From the NCBI RefSeq assembly GCF_002222595.2, contig NZ_CP022413.2, forward strand, positions 2,689,501-2,753,500: a DNA stretch of 64,000 bases, written 5' to 3'. Shown here one piece after another: positions 9,757 through 18,623 of the stretch; the stretch's first letter is position 1, and each line of letters starts with the position of its first letter. The stretch is from Blautia hansenii DSM 20583. GTDB taxonomy: Bacteria; Bacillota; Clostridia; Lachnospirales; Lachnospiraceae. The position numbers and the translations under genes are program-made. The notes beneath the pieces are model-generated. The model was not told the origin of the DNA, made no database searches, and worked only from the letters and a program-made list of their open reading frames with translations.

Positions 9757-10800
9757 TTATTCTGACACAAGATTTCCCTGTGTAAATTTGCTTACATTTT
9801 CTGCCGTTACTTTGTAATAGGGCAAGTACACATATTTTTCATTTTGAAAGTGAATATCTTCCATGCCTTCCCTTGTAAATAACGCTGCCGCCAGCTCTGC
9901 CATAGCCTTTGCCTGTCCTTCTTTATCGTTATATACCGTTCCCCATAATTCCTGATTTTCTACGCCCTGTAAGCCTGCCTCTGTTCCGTCAATTCCCATA
10001 AAAGCCGGCAGGGCTGCGGAGGTATAATTTAACTTTTTGTAAGCGTCCACAGCTCCCAGCGCCATATCATCGTTATTCCCCAATACAAGTTCAATCTTAT
10101 TCTGATATTCCCCGATAATCTGCTCCATTCTGTTCTGCGCCTGCGCTCTGTTCCAGTTTGCGATTTTACAACTGAGCTTTTCTACTTCAATCCCGTTTTC
10201 CTTTAAGGTATTCACGGCATTTTCTGTCCGAATAATGGCATCCTGATGTCCCATTTCTCCTTCCAGAACCACATACTGAATTTTCCCGTCTTTATTTTTA
10301 TCAATTTGGGGATTTTCCTCTATCATCTCCACAGCCAGCTCTCCCTGCAATTTACCTGACTGCTTTGCATCTGCCCCTACATAATAAAGCTTCTCCCATT
10401 GACGCAAATCCTCTGCCACTGGTTCTCGATTAAAAAAGATAATAGGCACTTCACTTTCTCTTGCCAAATCAATAATCTCAGAAGGGTCTGCCCTGTCTAC
10501 CAGATTTACGCATAAAATGTTACAGCCCTCGTCAATCAGCTCCTCGACCTGATCGTTCTGGTTTTTCTGTACTCCTGCCGCATCCCGTATGGTTACAGAC
10601 ACTTCCAGCTTATCGCTTTCTATCTCCTTTAAGCTTTCTTTAAAAAGCCCAATCAATTCATTCAAATAAGTATCATTTTGGTCATAATAGGTCACGCCTA
10701 CACGAAGCTTTTGGGGTGCTTCTTTCTCATTACAACCGCCAAAAAGCAGAGCTGTCACACCAAGCAGAACTCCTATCCCCGCCAATTTTCTTTTTCTCAT
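9757..10800 (-). CDS. Galactose/glucose-binding lipoprotein of MglB type, canonical topology; probable sensor partner
   Basis: The 347-residue lipoprotein has a lipobox (LFGGC, Cys at residue 23). The mature part follows the normal MglB order: first-lobe strand RVGVTYYDQNDTYL, then LCVNLVD, IIFFNREP, KLYYVGADAKQSG, EGEMGHQDAIIRT, a Trp in KIANWNRAQ, NNDDMALGA and GIDGTEAG. The sugar-contacting residues known for E. coli MglB (Asp, Asn, His/Asp/Arg, Trp, Asn, Asp) are in place. It lies downstream of the histidine kinase and the second binding protein, 13 bp after the latter, all on one strand. The context suggests it presents sugar to the kinase rather than feeding a transporter, though a spare transport role is possible. 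Confidence 0.85.
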   Translation of the reverse strand: MRKRKLAGIGVLLGVTALLFGGCNEKEAPQKLRVGVTYYDQNDTYLNELIGLFKESLKEIESDKLEVSVTIRDAAGVQKNQNDQVEELIDEGCNILCVNLVDRADPSEIIDLARESEVPIIFFNREPVAEDLRQWEKLYYVGADAKQSGKLQGELAVEMIEENPQIDKNKDGKIQYVVLEGEMGHQDAIIRTENAVNTLKENGIEVEKLSCKIANWNRAQAQNRMEQIIGEYQNKIELVLGNNDDMALGAVDAYKKLNYTSAALPAFMGIDGTEAGLQGVENQELWGTVYNDKEGQAKAMAELAAALFTREGMEDIHFQNEKYVYLPYYKVTAENVSKFTQGNLVSE

Positions 10801-10813
10801 GCTCTACCTCACT

Positions 10814-11755
10814 TTACTGACTCATAGTAAAAATGACTTCCTGATTTTCTTTTGAAAACATATTTTCCTTTCTCATAACCGTATAAGAAATCTCTTGATT
10901 TTCATATTCATAAAATGCTTTCTCAAGCTTGTTCACCAGCTCTGTCAAGCTTTGATAGCCTACGTTGAATGTATCCGGAATTACCAGACATTCTGCTATT
11001 CCCATATCCAGATAATAAACAGACTGGGTAGAATTTCCAATTCCATAAACAATGGCACCATGAAGATTATTCGCTGCCGCCATTTCTCCCGCTGCTCTAA
11101 GACTGTTGTCATCCAGCGCAATTACAAAGTCTACATCCGGCATATTCTCTGTTATTTGGGTATCTGACCAGACAATTTCAGCTCCTGTCCCCTGCAAAGC
11201 TTCTATAAATCCCTTCTCTTTTTCTGCACTGCTTTTCAAACCTTCTTTTCCGTTTAAAATTCCCAGTGTTTTTCCTTCCAGATTTCCGCCATAATCTTTC
11301 AAAAGTTCCTCTACCAGCGTCTTCCCTATTGCATAGGCATCTGGCTGTATTACAGGAAATTTTTCTATTCCTGACAAGATATCGTCAACCAGCATAATTT
11401 CTGCCTTATTGCCGACTTTTTTTAACATCTGCTGTGTGTCTTCTCCCGATACAGGCTGTACGATCACTCCATCTGCACCATTTTTAATTTCTTCTTCTAT
11501 TAACTTCTTTTCTTCTTCCTGACTAAGAGATGCACCTGTACTTACCATAACCATTTCAGCACCCTTGTCTTCTGCCGCCATCTTCAATCCATATTTAAAA
11601 GCAGACCACTGCGTATCATCTGCATTTTCTACGATTACCGATATCTGATAACTTTTATCTACGTTTTTCTCCCGCAACATAAGAAATGCCAGAAAAAGCA
11701 CCATCGTGCCCAACACAGCCTCTATGAAGATAAACATTTTCTTATCCTTCTTCAT
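10814..11755 (-). CDS. Membrane-anchored periplasmic-binding-type sugar sensor protein
   Basis: The start at 11755 overlaps the kinase stop as ATGA. The 313-residue protein has an uncleaved N-terminal membrane anchor (about residues 7-26) and no lipobox. It is followed by a type I periplasmic-binding fold (Peripla_BP_4/LacI-like): NGADGVIVQPVSGED, EIMLVDDI, YAIGKTLVEELL, GKTLGILNGKEG, VDFVIALDDNSLRAAGE and AIVYGIGNS. The translational coupling to the kinase, plus the tethering, suggest an accessory sensor for the kinase ectodomain, as in other kinase-linked binding proteins. The ligand is not known; an unusual sugar or ribose-like compound is possible. Confidence 0.78.
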   Translation of the reverse strand: MKKDKKMFIFIEAVLGTMVLFLAFLMLREKNVDKSYQISVIVENADDTQWSAFKYGLKMAAEDKGAEMVMVSTGASLSQEEEKKLIEEEIKNGADGVIVQPVSGEDTQQMLKKVGNKAEIMLVDDILSGIEKFPVIQPDAYAIGKTLVEELLKDYGGNLEGKTLGILNGKEGLKSSAEKEKGFIEALQGTGAEIVWSDTQITENMPDVDFVIALDDNSLRAAGEMAAANNLHGAIVYGIGNSTQSVYYLDMGIAECLVIPDTFNVGYQSLTELVNKLEKAFYEYENQEISYTVMRKENMFSKENQEVIFTMSQ

Positions 11756-13587
11756 TCTTTTTCCCCTGTACTCTTGATAATATGACCTTTTTCCAATATC
11801 TTGCAATTTTCCTCAGTATAAGGCACTGCCGGAATACAGATAGAAACTCTCGTTCCCTCATCTGGTTCACTCTCTACCAAAAGTCCGTATTCCTTTCCGA
11901 AAACAATCTGAATACGACTGTTGACATTGACTAATCCTACACCGGAACCATGCTTATGAACACGATTACTGTCTGTCAATACAAGTACAGCTTCTTCCTC
12001 CGGCATACCCAATCCGTTATCACAAACAGCCAAAATAATCTTGTCCTCCTGCATCCTTCCTGTCACTATAATTTTTCCACTATCTTCCATACCACTGACG
12101 CCATAATTTATGGCATTTTCCAGCAACGGTTGCAAAATCAGCTTTACCGTACAATAGGAATAGAGTTTCTCATCTACATCAAAAGTAACAGAAAAGGAAT
12201 TTTTATATCGTACTTTCTGGATATTCATATAACTTTGAGCATGCTGTAATTCATCTTTGATGCTTATGACTGTGCGCCCCTTGGAAAGACTGATACGAAA
12301 CAGCCTTGCAAGCTGGGAAATCATAAAAACAGCCTCATCATTTTTCTCCCCTTCAATCATCCATGTAATAGACTCCAGTGTATTGTACAGAAAATGTGGA
12401 TGAATTTGGCTTTGCAGAGCATCCAATTCGCTTTTTCTTCTCTCATTTTGCTCTAATACGATTTTCTTCATTAAATCATCAATCTGCTCATAAGATTTCT
12501 GAATAGAATACCCCAAATGGCGGATTTCCTGCGAGCCTCCAATATAAATTTCCGGTTTTTCTCCTGCTTCGTACTCCCGTACAGAATGGTTCAGCTTCAA
12601 AATTGGGCTGGAAATTCTAAGGGAAACCACACGGTTAATGACTACCAGCATCATAGTCATCAGTAAGATTAACATTGCCACAAAGTAACGGATATTTACC
12701 ATACCGTGATTAAACGTAGAATAAGGAATAACGCCTACCAGCTTCCACCCTGTATAGCTGATAGTATTTACCACAACTTTCCTGTTTTCTCCCTTAAAAG
12801 ACTCATTGTAAACCCCATCCTTATAGACTGCCGCCTGTATATTATTCTCATCATAAATACCATCACTAATCTGTATCTGTCTGGGATGATAGATAATCTC
12901 TCCATTGCTGTCACATAAATAATAATATTGCCCGTTGTTTACCTCATTGATCTGTTTCATCATTCTGGAAATACTGGAAAAATCCATGTCTACCAACAAT
13001 ACGCCAGACTGGGGAATCCCCTGATTTGTCAGCTCTACAACTCTACTTAGAGAAATGACCCAATAATAACTTTTGGCTGTATCGTTAAACAGATTTTGAA
13101 TATGAGGCGTGGAAAAGTGCATATTTTCCATTTCTTCTGTGGCTTTTAAATACCATTCCTGACCGGTTACATCCGGATCTTCCTTCTGTGCAACTACCGG
13201 TTCCGCTGTAATCAGACTTCCATAATCATTATACAGCGCAATACTTCTTAAGTTTTCTTTATTTGCCTCATACAAAAGGTTCATGCCGCTTTGAATTTCC
13301 TGTTTGCTGTTTTCAAAATCATTTTCTTTAATTACATTATAATAAACTGTGTCGGAAATCTGACGCATACTCATCAAATATGCCTCCATGCTTTCCCCCG
13401 TTTGCTCCATCAGCTTTTGCGTACCGTTTATGGTTTCCTCTCTTGCGGAATTGGAAAACCGCAAATACAGAATAACTCCCAAAATCAGCATGATAGAAAT
13501 AGAAACAATGGAAAAAGCCAGCATAATTGTGGTCTGAATTTCTTTTGGTTTCATTTTTTTCAGTTGTCTGAAATACTTATTTTTCAC
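11752..13587 (-). CDS. Two-component sensor histidine kinase, YesM/LytS-like
   Basis: The chosen GTG start at 13587 has GGAG upstream; an ATG at 13554 without a ribosome site is the alternative. The protein has a first membrane helix, a large extracellular dCache-like domain (about 250 residues), a second helix near residue 315, and a HAMP-like segment. The His_kinase domain carries the phospho-acceptor in QIHPHFLYNTLESI. The HATPase_c domain has the NAINYGV, DNGLGMP and GSGVGLVNV boxes. It overlaps the response regulator gene by 11 bp upstream and the binding-protein gene by 4 bp downstream, so all are one transcript. It probably senses sugars and drives the regulator that controls the mgl genes next door. 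Confidence 0.92.
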   Translation of the reverse strand: MKNKYFRQLKKMKPKEIQTTIMLAFSIVSISIMLILGVILYLRFSNSAREETINGTQKLMEQTGESMEAYLMSMRQISDTVYYNVIKENDFENSKQEIQSGMNLLYEANKENLRSIALYNDYGSLITAEPVVAQKEDPDVTGQEWYLKATEEMENMHFSTPHIQNLFNDTAKSYYWVISLSRVVELTNQGIPQSGVLLVDMDFSSISRMMKQINEVNNGQYYYLCDSNGEIIYHPRQIQISDGIYDENNIQAAVYKDGVYNESFKGENRKVVVNTISYTGWKLVGVIPYSTFNHGMVNIRYFVAMLILLMTMMLVVINRVVSLRISSPILKLNHSVREYEAGEKPEIYIGGSQEIRHLGYSIQKSYEQIDDLMKKIVLEQNERRKSELDALQSQIHPHFLYNTLESITWMIEGEKNDEAVFMISQLARLFRISLSKGRTVISIKDELQHAQSYMNIQKVRYKNSFSVTFDVDEKLYSYCTVKLILQPLLENAINYGVSGMEDSGKIIVTGRMQEDKIILAVCDNGLGMPEEEAVLVLTDSNRVHKHGSGVGLVNVNSRIQIVFGKEYGLLVESEPDEGTRVSICIPAVPYTEENCKILEKGHIIKSTGEKE

Positions 13588-15187
13588 TTTCCTTGTACTC
13601 CGTTCTGTACTTAGAAGGAGATACTCCAAACCTTCGTTTAAACACGTAGCTAAAATAGTTTGGATCTGTATACCCTACCTTTTTCCCGATAATATAACTT
13701 TTTTCATTGGTTTCCAGTAAAAGTCTGGAAGCTCTATCCATGCGGTAATCTGTAAGATAACCGATAAAAGATTTTCCTGTTTCCTTTTTAAATACGGTAG
13801 AGAAATAAGAATTGGATACCCCCAACGCCTCACATATACTATCCAGAGAAAGTTCTTCATTTACATAATTATTATGCACATAATCCTTGGCTTTCTCTAC
13901 AAAGGATTTTCTGGAAGTATTTCGCTCACTGAGGAGTTTTTCATGTAGCGCAACACTAATATTTACAATCCATTGCTCCAGCATATCCTGCTCCATGTCT
14001 GATATTTTCCCATACAGTTCTCCCATATCTTTGGAAAGCTCATCCAGCACAATATCATTATTGGCGGCAAAACGACAGAACTCGCTGAGAAGCTCCATGA
14101 CATCCAAATGATGCTGCTGCAAAGACTTTTCTTTAAAGGAAATGCTGTGAAGATAAGCATGGACAGCCTCTATAATTTCCGGTTCTTCCTTCAGACGTAT
14201 CATCTTAAATAAATGGGACAGCTCTGTCTCATGACTGGAACCCGGATTATTCTTCTCGCTGGGTGCAACCTCCTGAATGTTAATTGCTCTTGAAGTCCCA
14301 TAAAGGACACGATAAGAAATGGCATCTCTGGCGCTGCTGTAAGACTTGGATAAATCCAAAATATGATTGCATACCTGTCCGATACCAACAGTCACATTTG
14401 CTCCGATTATTCGGTGTACATAGCGGCAGAAACGGTCGCATTCATCTGTCAGCTCTGAGATTTCATTTTCTTTTTCCAGTTGAGCAAGCAAAACCGTCTT
14501 TCCCAGATAAGAAAAGCACTTTGCTCTCCATTTTTCTCCCAGATATTCCTTTGCCTGCTTCTCCACAGAAGCTGATAAAAGCAATGGATTAATATCCTTT
14601 GGCACTTGAGAAGATGACGTGTGAATAACCAGACAGCAGAAAAAAGGACCGGAAAGAGAAATCTGATAATCTGAAAGATATTTCTCAAGCTCCTCTTCAT
14701 GAATATGACCTTCAATCAGCGTGGTATAGAAATTTGCCTGTAAAAGTGGCAGTGACTCCAGATAATATTTCTTTAAGATTTCCGCATTTCGCTTTTCACT
14801 GATTTCCTGATCCAGCTTTATCTTTAACTGGGTAAATACATTGGTAAGCTCAATGGAATTTACCGGTTTTAAAATATATTCCTCTACTTCCAGATGTACG
14901 GCTTCTTTGGCATATTCAAATTCGTCAAAACCTGTAAAAAGTAGAAGCTTTGTACCCGGATAATCTGCTTTGATATGCCCTGCCAGCTCCATTCCGTCCA
15001 TATATGGCATATTGATATCTGTCATCACCACATCCGGCTGAAATTCTTCTACCATTTCCAGCGCTTTCACACCGTTATTGGCATATCCGATAACAGAAAA
15101 GCCAAGACCTTCCCAGTTGATTTTCTTCATGATTACCTGTATTACATCTTCTTCATCATCTACTAAAAGCACTGTATATGTATCCAT
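13577..15187 (-). CDS. Response regulator with AraC-type DNA-binding domain (YesN-like)
   Basis: The 536-residue protein has a receiver domain with the acidic pair DDEED, phospho-acceptor D57 (MTDINMP) and the conserved Lys in YILKPVNS. A long middle region and a C-terminal pair of AraC helix-turn-helices (about residues 435-530) follow. The latter contains LSLDSICEALGVSNSYFSTVF and VGYTDPNYFSYVFKRRFG. It is the first gene of the minus-strand operon response regulator, kinase, binding protein, MglB-like protein. The mgl transport genes lie just upstream, separated by a terminator. The likely target is the mglB promoter region (inferred from context). Confidence 0.93.
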   Translation of the reverse strand: MDTYTVLLVDDEEDVIQVIMKKINWEGLGFSVIGYANNGVKALEMVEEFQPDVVMTDINMPYMDGMELAGHIKADYPGTKLLLFTGFDEFEYAKEAVHLEVEEYILKPVNSIELTNVFTQLKIKLDQEISEKRNAEILKKYYLESLPLLQANFYTTLIEGHIHEEELEKYLSDYQISLSGPFFCCLVIHTSSSQVPKDINPLLLSASVEKQAKEYLGEKWRAKCFSYLGKTVLLAQLEKENEISELTDECDRFCRYVHRIIGANVTVGIGQVCNHILDLSKSYSSARDAISYRVLYGTSRAINIQEVAPSEKNNPGSSHETELSHLFKMIRLKEEPEIIEAVHAYLHSISFKEKSLQQHHLDVMELLSEFCRFAANNDIVLDELSKDMGELYGKISDMEQDMLEQWIVNISVALHEKLLSERNTSRKSFVEKAKDYVHNNYVNEELSLDSICEALGVSNSYFSTVFKKETGKSFIGYLTDYRMDRASRLLLETNEKSYIIGKKVGYTDPNYFSYVFKRRFGVSPSKYRTEYKESEK

Positions 15188-15232
15188 ATTTCTTCTCCGT
15201 ATTTTTACTCTTATTTCGCATTATTATAACAT

Positions 15233-15262
15233 AAAAGAGCCAGACCTGCATCTGGCTCTTTT
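15233..15262. terminator. Bidirectional-looking terminator after mglC
   Basis: A perfect 12-bp stem (AAAAGAGCCAGA with TCTGGCTCTTTT, loop of 6) follows mglC on the minus strand. It separates the mgl operon from the response-regulator operon. Confidence 0.9.
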
Positions 15263-15290
15263 ACAAAACTGCTTATTTCATTATATACAA

Positions 15291-16946
15291 CTATTTCTTC
15301 TGAACATATTTCAGACAGTCAAGTGTAACTGCTACAAGGATAATGATACCTGAGAATACGAACTGCAAGTTTGTATCAATACCAAGGATTGTCAGAGAAT
15401 ATGTAAGCGCTGTAAAGATAAATACACCAACAACTACGCCGGAGATTTTACCGATACCACCTGTAAAGGAAACACCACCTACTACACAGGCTGCAATGGC
15501 ATCCATTTCCCATCCCTGTCCATAAGCTGCGGAACCGGAACCAACCATTCTGATACATTCCAGCCAAGAACCAAATCCGTAAAGAACACCTGCCATAACG
15601 AAAGCGCCTACGGTTACACCGAATACGGAAATACCGGATACAGATGCTGCTTCAGGATTTCCACCTACTGCATACAGATTTTTACCGAAAGTTGTTTTAT
15701 TCCAAATAAACCATACAATAGCGATAGCTGCAACAGCCCACAGAATAATTGTTGGGAAACCATTTACTTTTGGAATAACCATGTTTGGAATTGTAGCTTC
15801 AATCGCACCAAAAGATACACCTTTTGTTGCGTAAGTAACAATACCGAAGATTACCAGCATGTTTGCCATTGTTGAAATGAATGGATGCATTTTAAATTTC
15901 GCTGTAAAGAAGCCTGCGATTGTTGTAAAGAAGGTACATAAAACAATACAGACTACCAATGCTAAAATAACTCTTGCAATAACAGGCATGCCTGTGAAGT
16001 CGAAAATATGACCAAATACACCACCTGTATTGATACCTTGGTGCATAATAATTGTTGCTGCTGTCATACCCATACCAACCATACGTCCGATGGAAAGGTC
16101 TGTACCTGCTAAAAGGATTAACGCTGCTACACCTAATGCAAGGAACATACGAGGAGATGCCTGCTGAAGGATATTCAATACGTTATTGTAAGTTAAAAGC
16201 GGTGAGCCTTTTACAATCGGTGTAATAATACACAGAGCAATGAAGATTAACAGAATTGCAATATACAAACCGTTCTGCAAAAGGAAGTTTCTGCGGTTAA
16301 ATGTATATTTGTAGTTTTCCCATTTCTGTACTCTTGTTTCCATGAAAGTAAACTTGGACATACGCAGTAAGTCAATTAAGTGGAACTTATAAGAATATGC
16401 TGCATGTCTTCTGTCTTTTGCTGCCTGAAATTCTTTTTCCATTGTCATCTTGGCATCAAAGAGTCTGTTTTTATAAACATAATTTTCATCTTTGATTTCC
16501 TGATGGTCAGAAAGCTTTGCCACAGCAGCCTTGTGTTCTTTTTCCAGCTCTGCTACTTTTTGCTGATGACGTGCTTTTGCAGCTGCTTTTTCTGCTGCAC
16601 AGCTTGCTTTTACAGCCTGATAGTAATCTTTATCAAAATGCTCTTTTAAATAATTTTCTGCATCGGCAATCAGTTTGGAAACTTCGTCTTTATTCTTTGC
16701 TTCTACTGCTTTTGCTTTGTCCAGCTCTGTTTTGCATTTTGCAAGTCTGTCTTCTTTTTCACCTTTTGTAAGAGTACGGTCTCTCTTAATGCTGTCCATA
16801 ACATTCTGGATTTCTACGATTTTATCTGTACCGTCTACTCTTAATTCATCAATTTTTTTCTGAATTTTACCAACATAATCCTCTATCGGCTGACGCAGTT
16901 TCATTTCCTGCTCTGCAGTAAGGATATTACTATTTTCGTTTGCCAT
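15291..16946 (-). CDS. mglC: Galactose/methylgalactoside ABC transporter permease MglC with long cytosolic coiled-coil N-terminus
   Basis: The 551-residue protein is much longer than E. coli MglC (about 336). Residues about 226-551 are the normal permease, with TM1 around 226-246, LLAGTDLSIGRMVGMG, KMHPFISTMANML, GKNLYAVGGNPEAA and the GWEMDAIAACVVGGVSFTGG segment. Residues 1 to about 220 are a hydrophilic Lys/Glu/Ala-rich region predicted to form coiled coils, with no membrane segment and no motif I recognise. It must face the cytosol, next to MglA. The gene is third in the mglB-mglA-mglC order, 18 bp after mglA, and ends at a strong terminator. A good ribosome site precedes the ATG. Confidence 0.95.
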   Translation of the reverse strand: MANENSNILTAEQEMKLRQPIEDYVGKIQKKIDELRVDGTDKIVEIQNVMDSIKRDRTLTKGEKEDRLAKCKTELDKAKAVEAKNKDEVSKLIADAENYLKEHFDKDYYQAVKASCAAEKAAAKARHQQKVAELEKEHKAAVAKLSDHQEIKDENYVYKNRLFDAKMTMEKEFQAAKDRRHAAYSYKFHLIDLLRMSKFTFMETRVQKWENYKYTFNRRNFLLQNGLYIAILLIFIALCIITPIVKGSPLLTYNNVLNILQQASPRMFLALGVAALILLAGTDLSIGRMVGMGMTAATIIMHQGINTGGVFGHIFDFTGMPVIARVILALVVCIVLCTFFTTIAGFFTAKFKMHPFISTMANMLVIFGIVTYATKGVSFGAIEATIPNMVIPKVNGFPTIILWAVAAIAIVWFIWNKTTFGKNLYAVGGNPEAASVSGISVFGVTVGAFVMAGVLYGFGSWLECIRMVGSGSAAYGQGWEMDAIAACVVGGVSFTGGIGKISGVVVGVFIFTALTYSLTILGIDTNLQFVFSGIIILVAVTLDCLKYVQKK

Positions 16947-16964
16947 ATCTATTCTTCTCCCTCA

Positions 16965-18473
16965 TTATAGGTATTTTGCACTGAGTCTTAAAAGTTCTTC
17001 CTGATTGGTCTCTTTTGTATTTACAATTCCTGAAAGATGTCCGTTAGACATGACACCAATACGGTTTGTAATACCCAGAATTTCAGGCATTTCTGAAGAA
17101 ACAACGATAATCGTTTTTCCCTGTTTTGCCATCTGAATAATCAGGTCGTAAATTTCATATTTCGCACCAACATCAATTCCTCTGGTCGGCTCGTCCATCA
17201 TGAATACCTGAGGACTGCGCTCCAGCCATTTTCCAAAAATAACCTTCTGCTGATTACCGCCTGAAAGACTGGAAATCATATCATCCGGTCCCATACATTT
17301 TGTGTGCATAATTTTGATTTCGTTGGCAGTTGCTTTTATCATTTTGGAGTCTGAAAGAGCAATACCTGATTTATACTGAGGCAGGTTTGCAATGGTTGTA
17401 TTGAATGTCAAGTCACATTTCAGGAACAGACCGTTTGCCTTTCTTTCCTCTGTAATCAGTGCAAAGCCGTGATCCATTGCTTCTTTTGCGCTGTTGAAAT
17501 TCATCAGCTTGTTGTTGAAGTAAACACGTCCTGCCGCTCTGGTTCGGATACCAAAAATAGTCTCTAAAAGTTCTGTACGTCCCGCACCTACCAGACCGTA
17601 AAGTCCGAATATTTCTCCCTCTCTTACATCAAAGGTAATATCCTGTAAGTGAGGCTCAAATTTTGTAGACAAATGCTGAATGGATAAAATAACATCCTTT
17701 GGCTTGTTGTCTACCGGTGGGAAACGATTTTCCAGAGAACGTCCAACCATGGCTGCAATCAGTTCATTCATATCTGTATCTTTTGAACTTTTTGTCATAA
17801 CCAGATTACCGTCTCTAAGAACTGAAATCTCATCACAAATTTCAAAAATCTCATCCATTTTATGAGAAATGTAAATCAGAGAAATTCCCTGTTCTTTTAA
17901 CATTCTCATCATTTCAAACAATTTATCTACTTCCTGTACTGTCAGGGAAGAAGTAGGCTCGTCAAGTACGATTACTTTTGCATTATAGGAAATTGCTTTT
18001 GCAATCTCACACATTTGTCTTTGGGATACTGACATGTTACGCATAGGCTGTGTCAGGTTTACTGTCATACCCAGCTTTCTGAAAAGCTCGGAAGCTTCTT
18101 TTTTCATTCTTCCTTCGTCAACGATACCGGCGGAATTTACCGGATAACGTCCGAGGAAAAGATTATCCATAACATTTCGTTCCAGACACTGGTTCAATTC
18201 CTGATGAACCATGGCAATTCCGTTTTCCAGTGCATCCTTTGGTCCTGAAAAACTGACTTCTCTGCCGTCCAGAGTGATTTTTCCTTCATCTTTCTGATAA
18301 GTTCCAAAAAGACATTTCATCATTGTTGACTTACCTGCGCCGTTTTCGCCCATAAGTCCCATAACCGTTCCTTTTTTCAAATCCAGATTGATATGATCCA
18401 GAACTCGGTTTCGACCAAAGGACTTGCTCATATTGCGTATCGATAAGACAACTTCATCTTTCTTATCTGCCAT
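16965..18473 (-). CDS. mglA: Galactose/methylgalactoside ABC transporter ATP-binding protein MglA
   Basis: The 502-residue protein has two ABC modules, as in all monosaccharide CUT2-family ATPases. Module 1 has Walker A GENGAGKST near residue 43, the signature MSVSQRQM and Walker B VIVLDEPTSSL. Module 2 has the usual degenerate Walker A (GLVGAGRTE) and the signature LSGGNQQK, with MMDEPTRGIDVGAK. It powers sugar import through MglC. It sits between mglB and mglC on the same strand. The 150-bp spacer to mglB holds two hairpins. Confidence 0.97.
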   Translation of the reverse strand: MADKKDEVVLSIRNMSKSFGRNRVLDHINLDLKKGTVMGLMGENGAGKSTMMKCLFGTYQKDEGKITLDGREVSFSGPKDALENGIAMVHQELNQCLERNVMDNLFLGRYPVNSAGIVDEGRMKKEASELFRKLGMTVNLTQPMRNMSVSQRQMCEIAKAISYNAKVIVLDEPTSSLTVQEVDKLFEMMRMLKEQGISLIYISHKMDEIFEICDEISVLRDGNLVMTKSSKDTDMNELIAAMVGRSLENRFPPVDNKPKDVILSIQHLSTKFEPHLQDITFDVREGEIFGLYGLVGAGRTELLETIFGIRTRAAGRVYFNNKLMNFNSAKEAMDHGFALITEERKANGLFLKCDLTFNTTIANLPQYKSGIALSDSKMIKATANEIKIMHTKCMGPDDMISSLSGGNQQKVIFGKWLERSPQVFMMDEPTRGIDVGAKYEIYDLIIQMAKQGKTIIVVSSEMPEILGITNRIGVMSNGHLSGIVNTKETNQEELLRLSAKYL

Positions 18474-18503
18474 TCTTTTCTACTCCTGTATCTCTATATT
18501 GGT

Positions 18504-18589
18504 ATCTGACGGTATATGCCACTGTCAGATTTAAAAGAGGCTGTCGCATTAAGGGCGTATCTAAATACTGCCTTAACACGACACCCTCT
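18504..18589 (-). promoter_or_regulatory. Two intercistronic hairpins between mglB and mglA
   Basis: The larger hairpin (18536-18589) pairs AGAGG-TGTCG-TTAAGG with CCTTAA-CGACA-CCTCT. The smaller one pairs ATCTGAC (18504-18510) with GTCAGAT (18524-18530). Neither has a T tract. Such structures often protect the upstream binding-protein message or cut read-through, giving more MglB than MglA and MglC. That role is inferred. Confidence 0.6.
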
Positions 18590-18623
18590 ATCTTTCATCT
18601 TGCCACAGGTATTACTGTTCTAC

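Noticed and set aside
13675..14715. Several minus-strand frames inside the response regulator gene
   Set aside because: They are out-of-frame shadows; the regulator frame has clear domain motifs over its full length.
15188..15290. Possible promoter of the response-regulator operon (TATAAT near 15221)
   Set aside because: No acceptable -35 is found at 16-18 bp. The -10-like box alone sits near the mglC terminator, so it is not listed.
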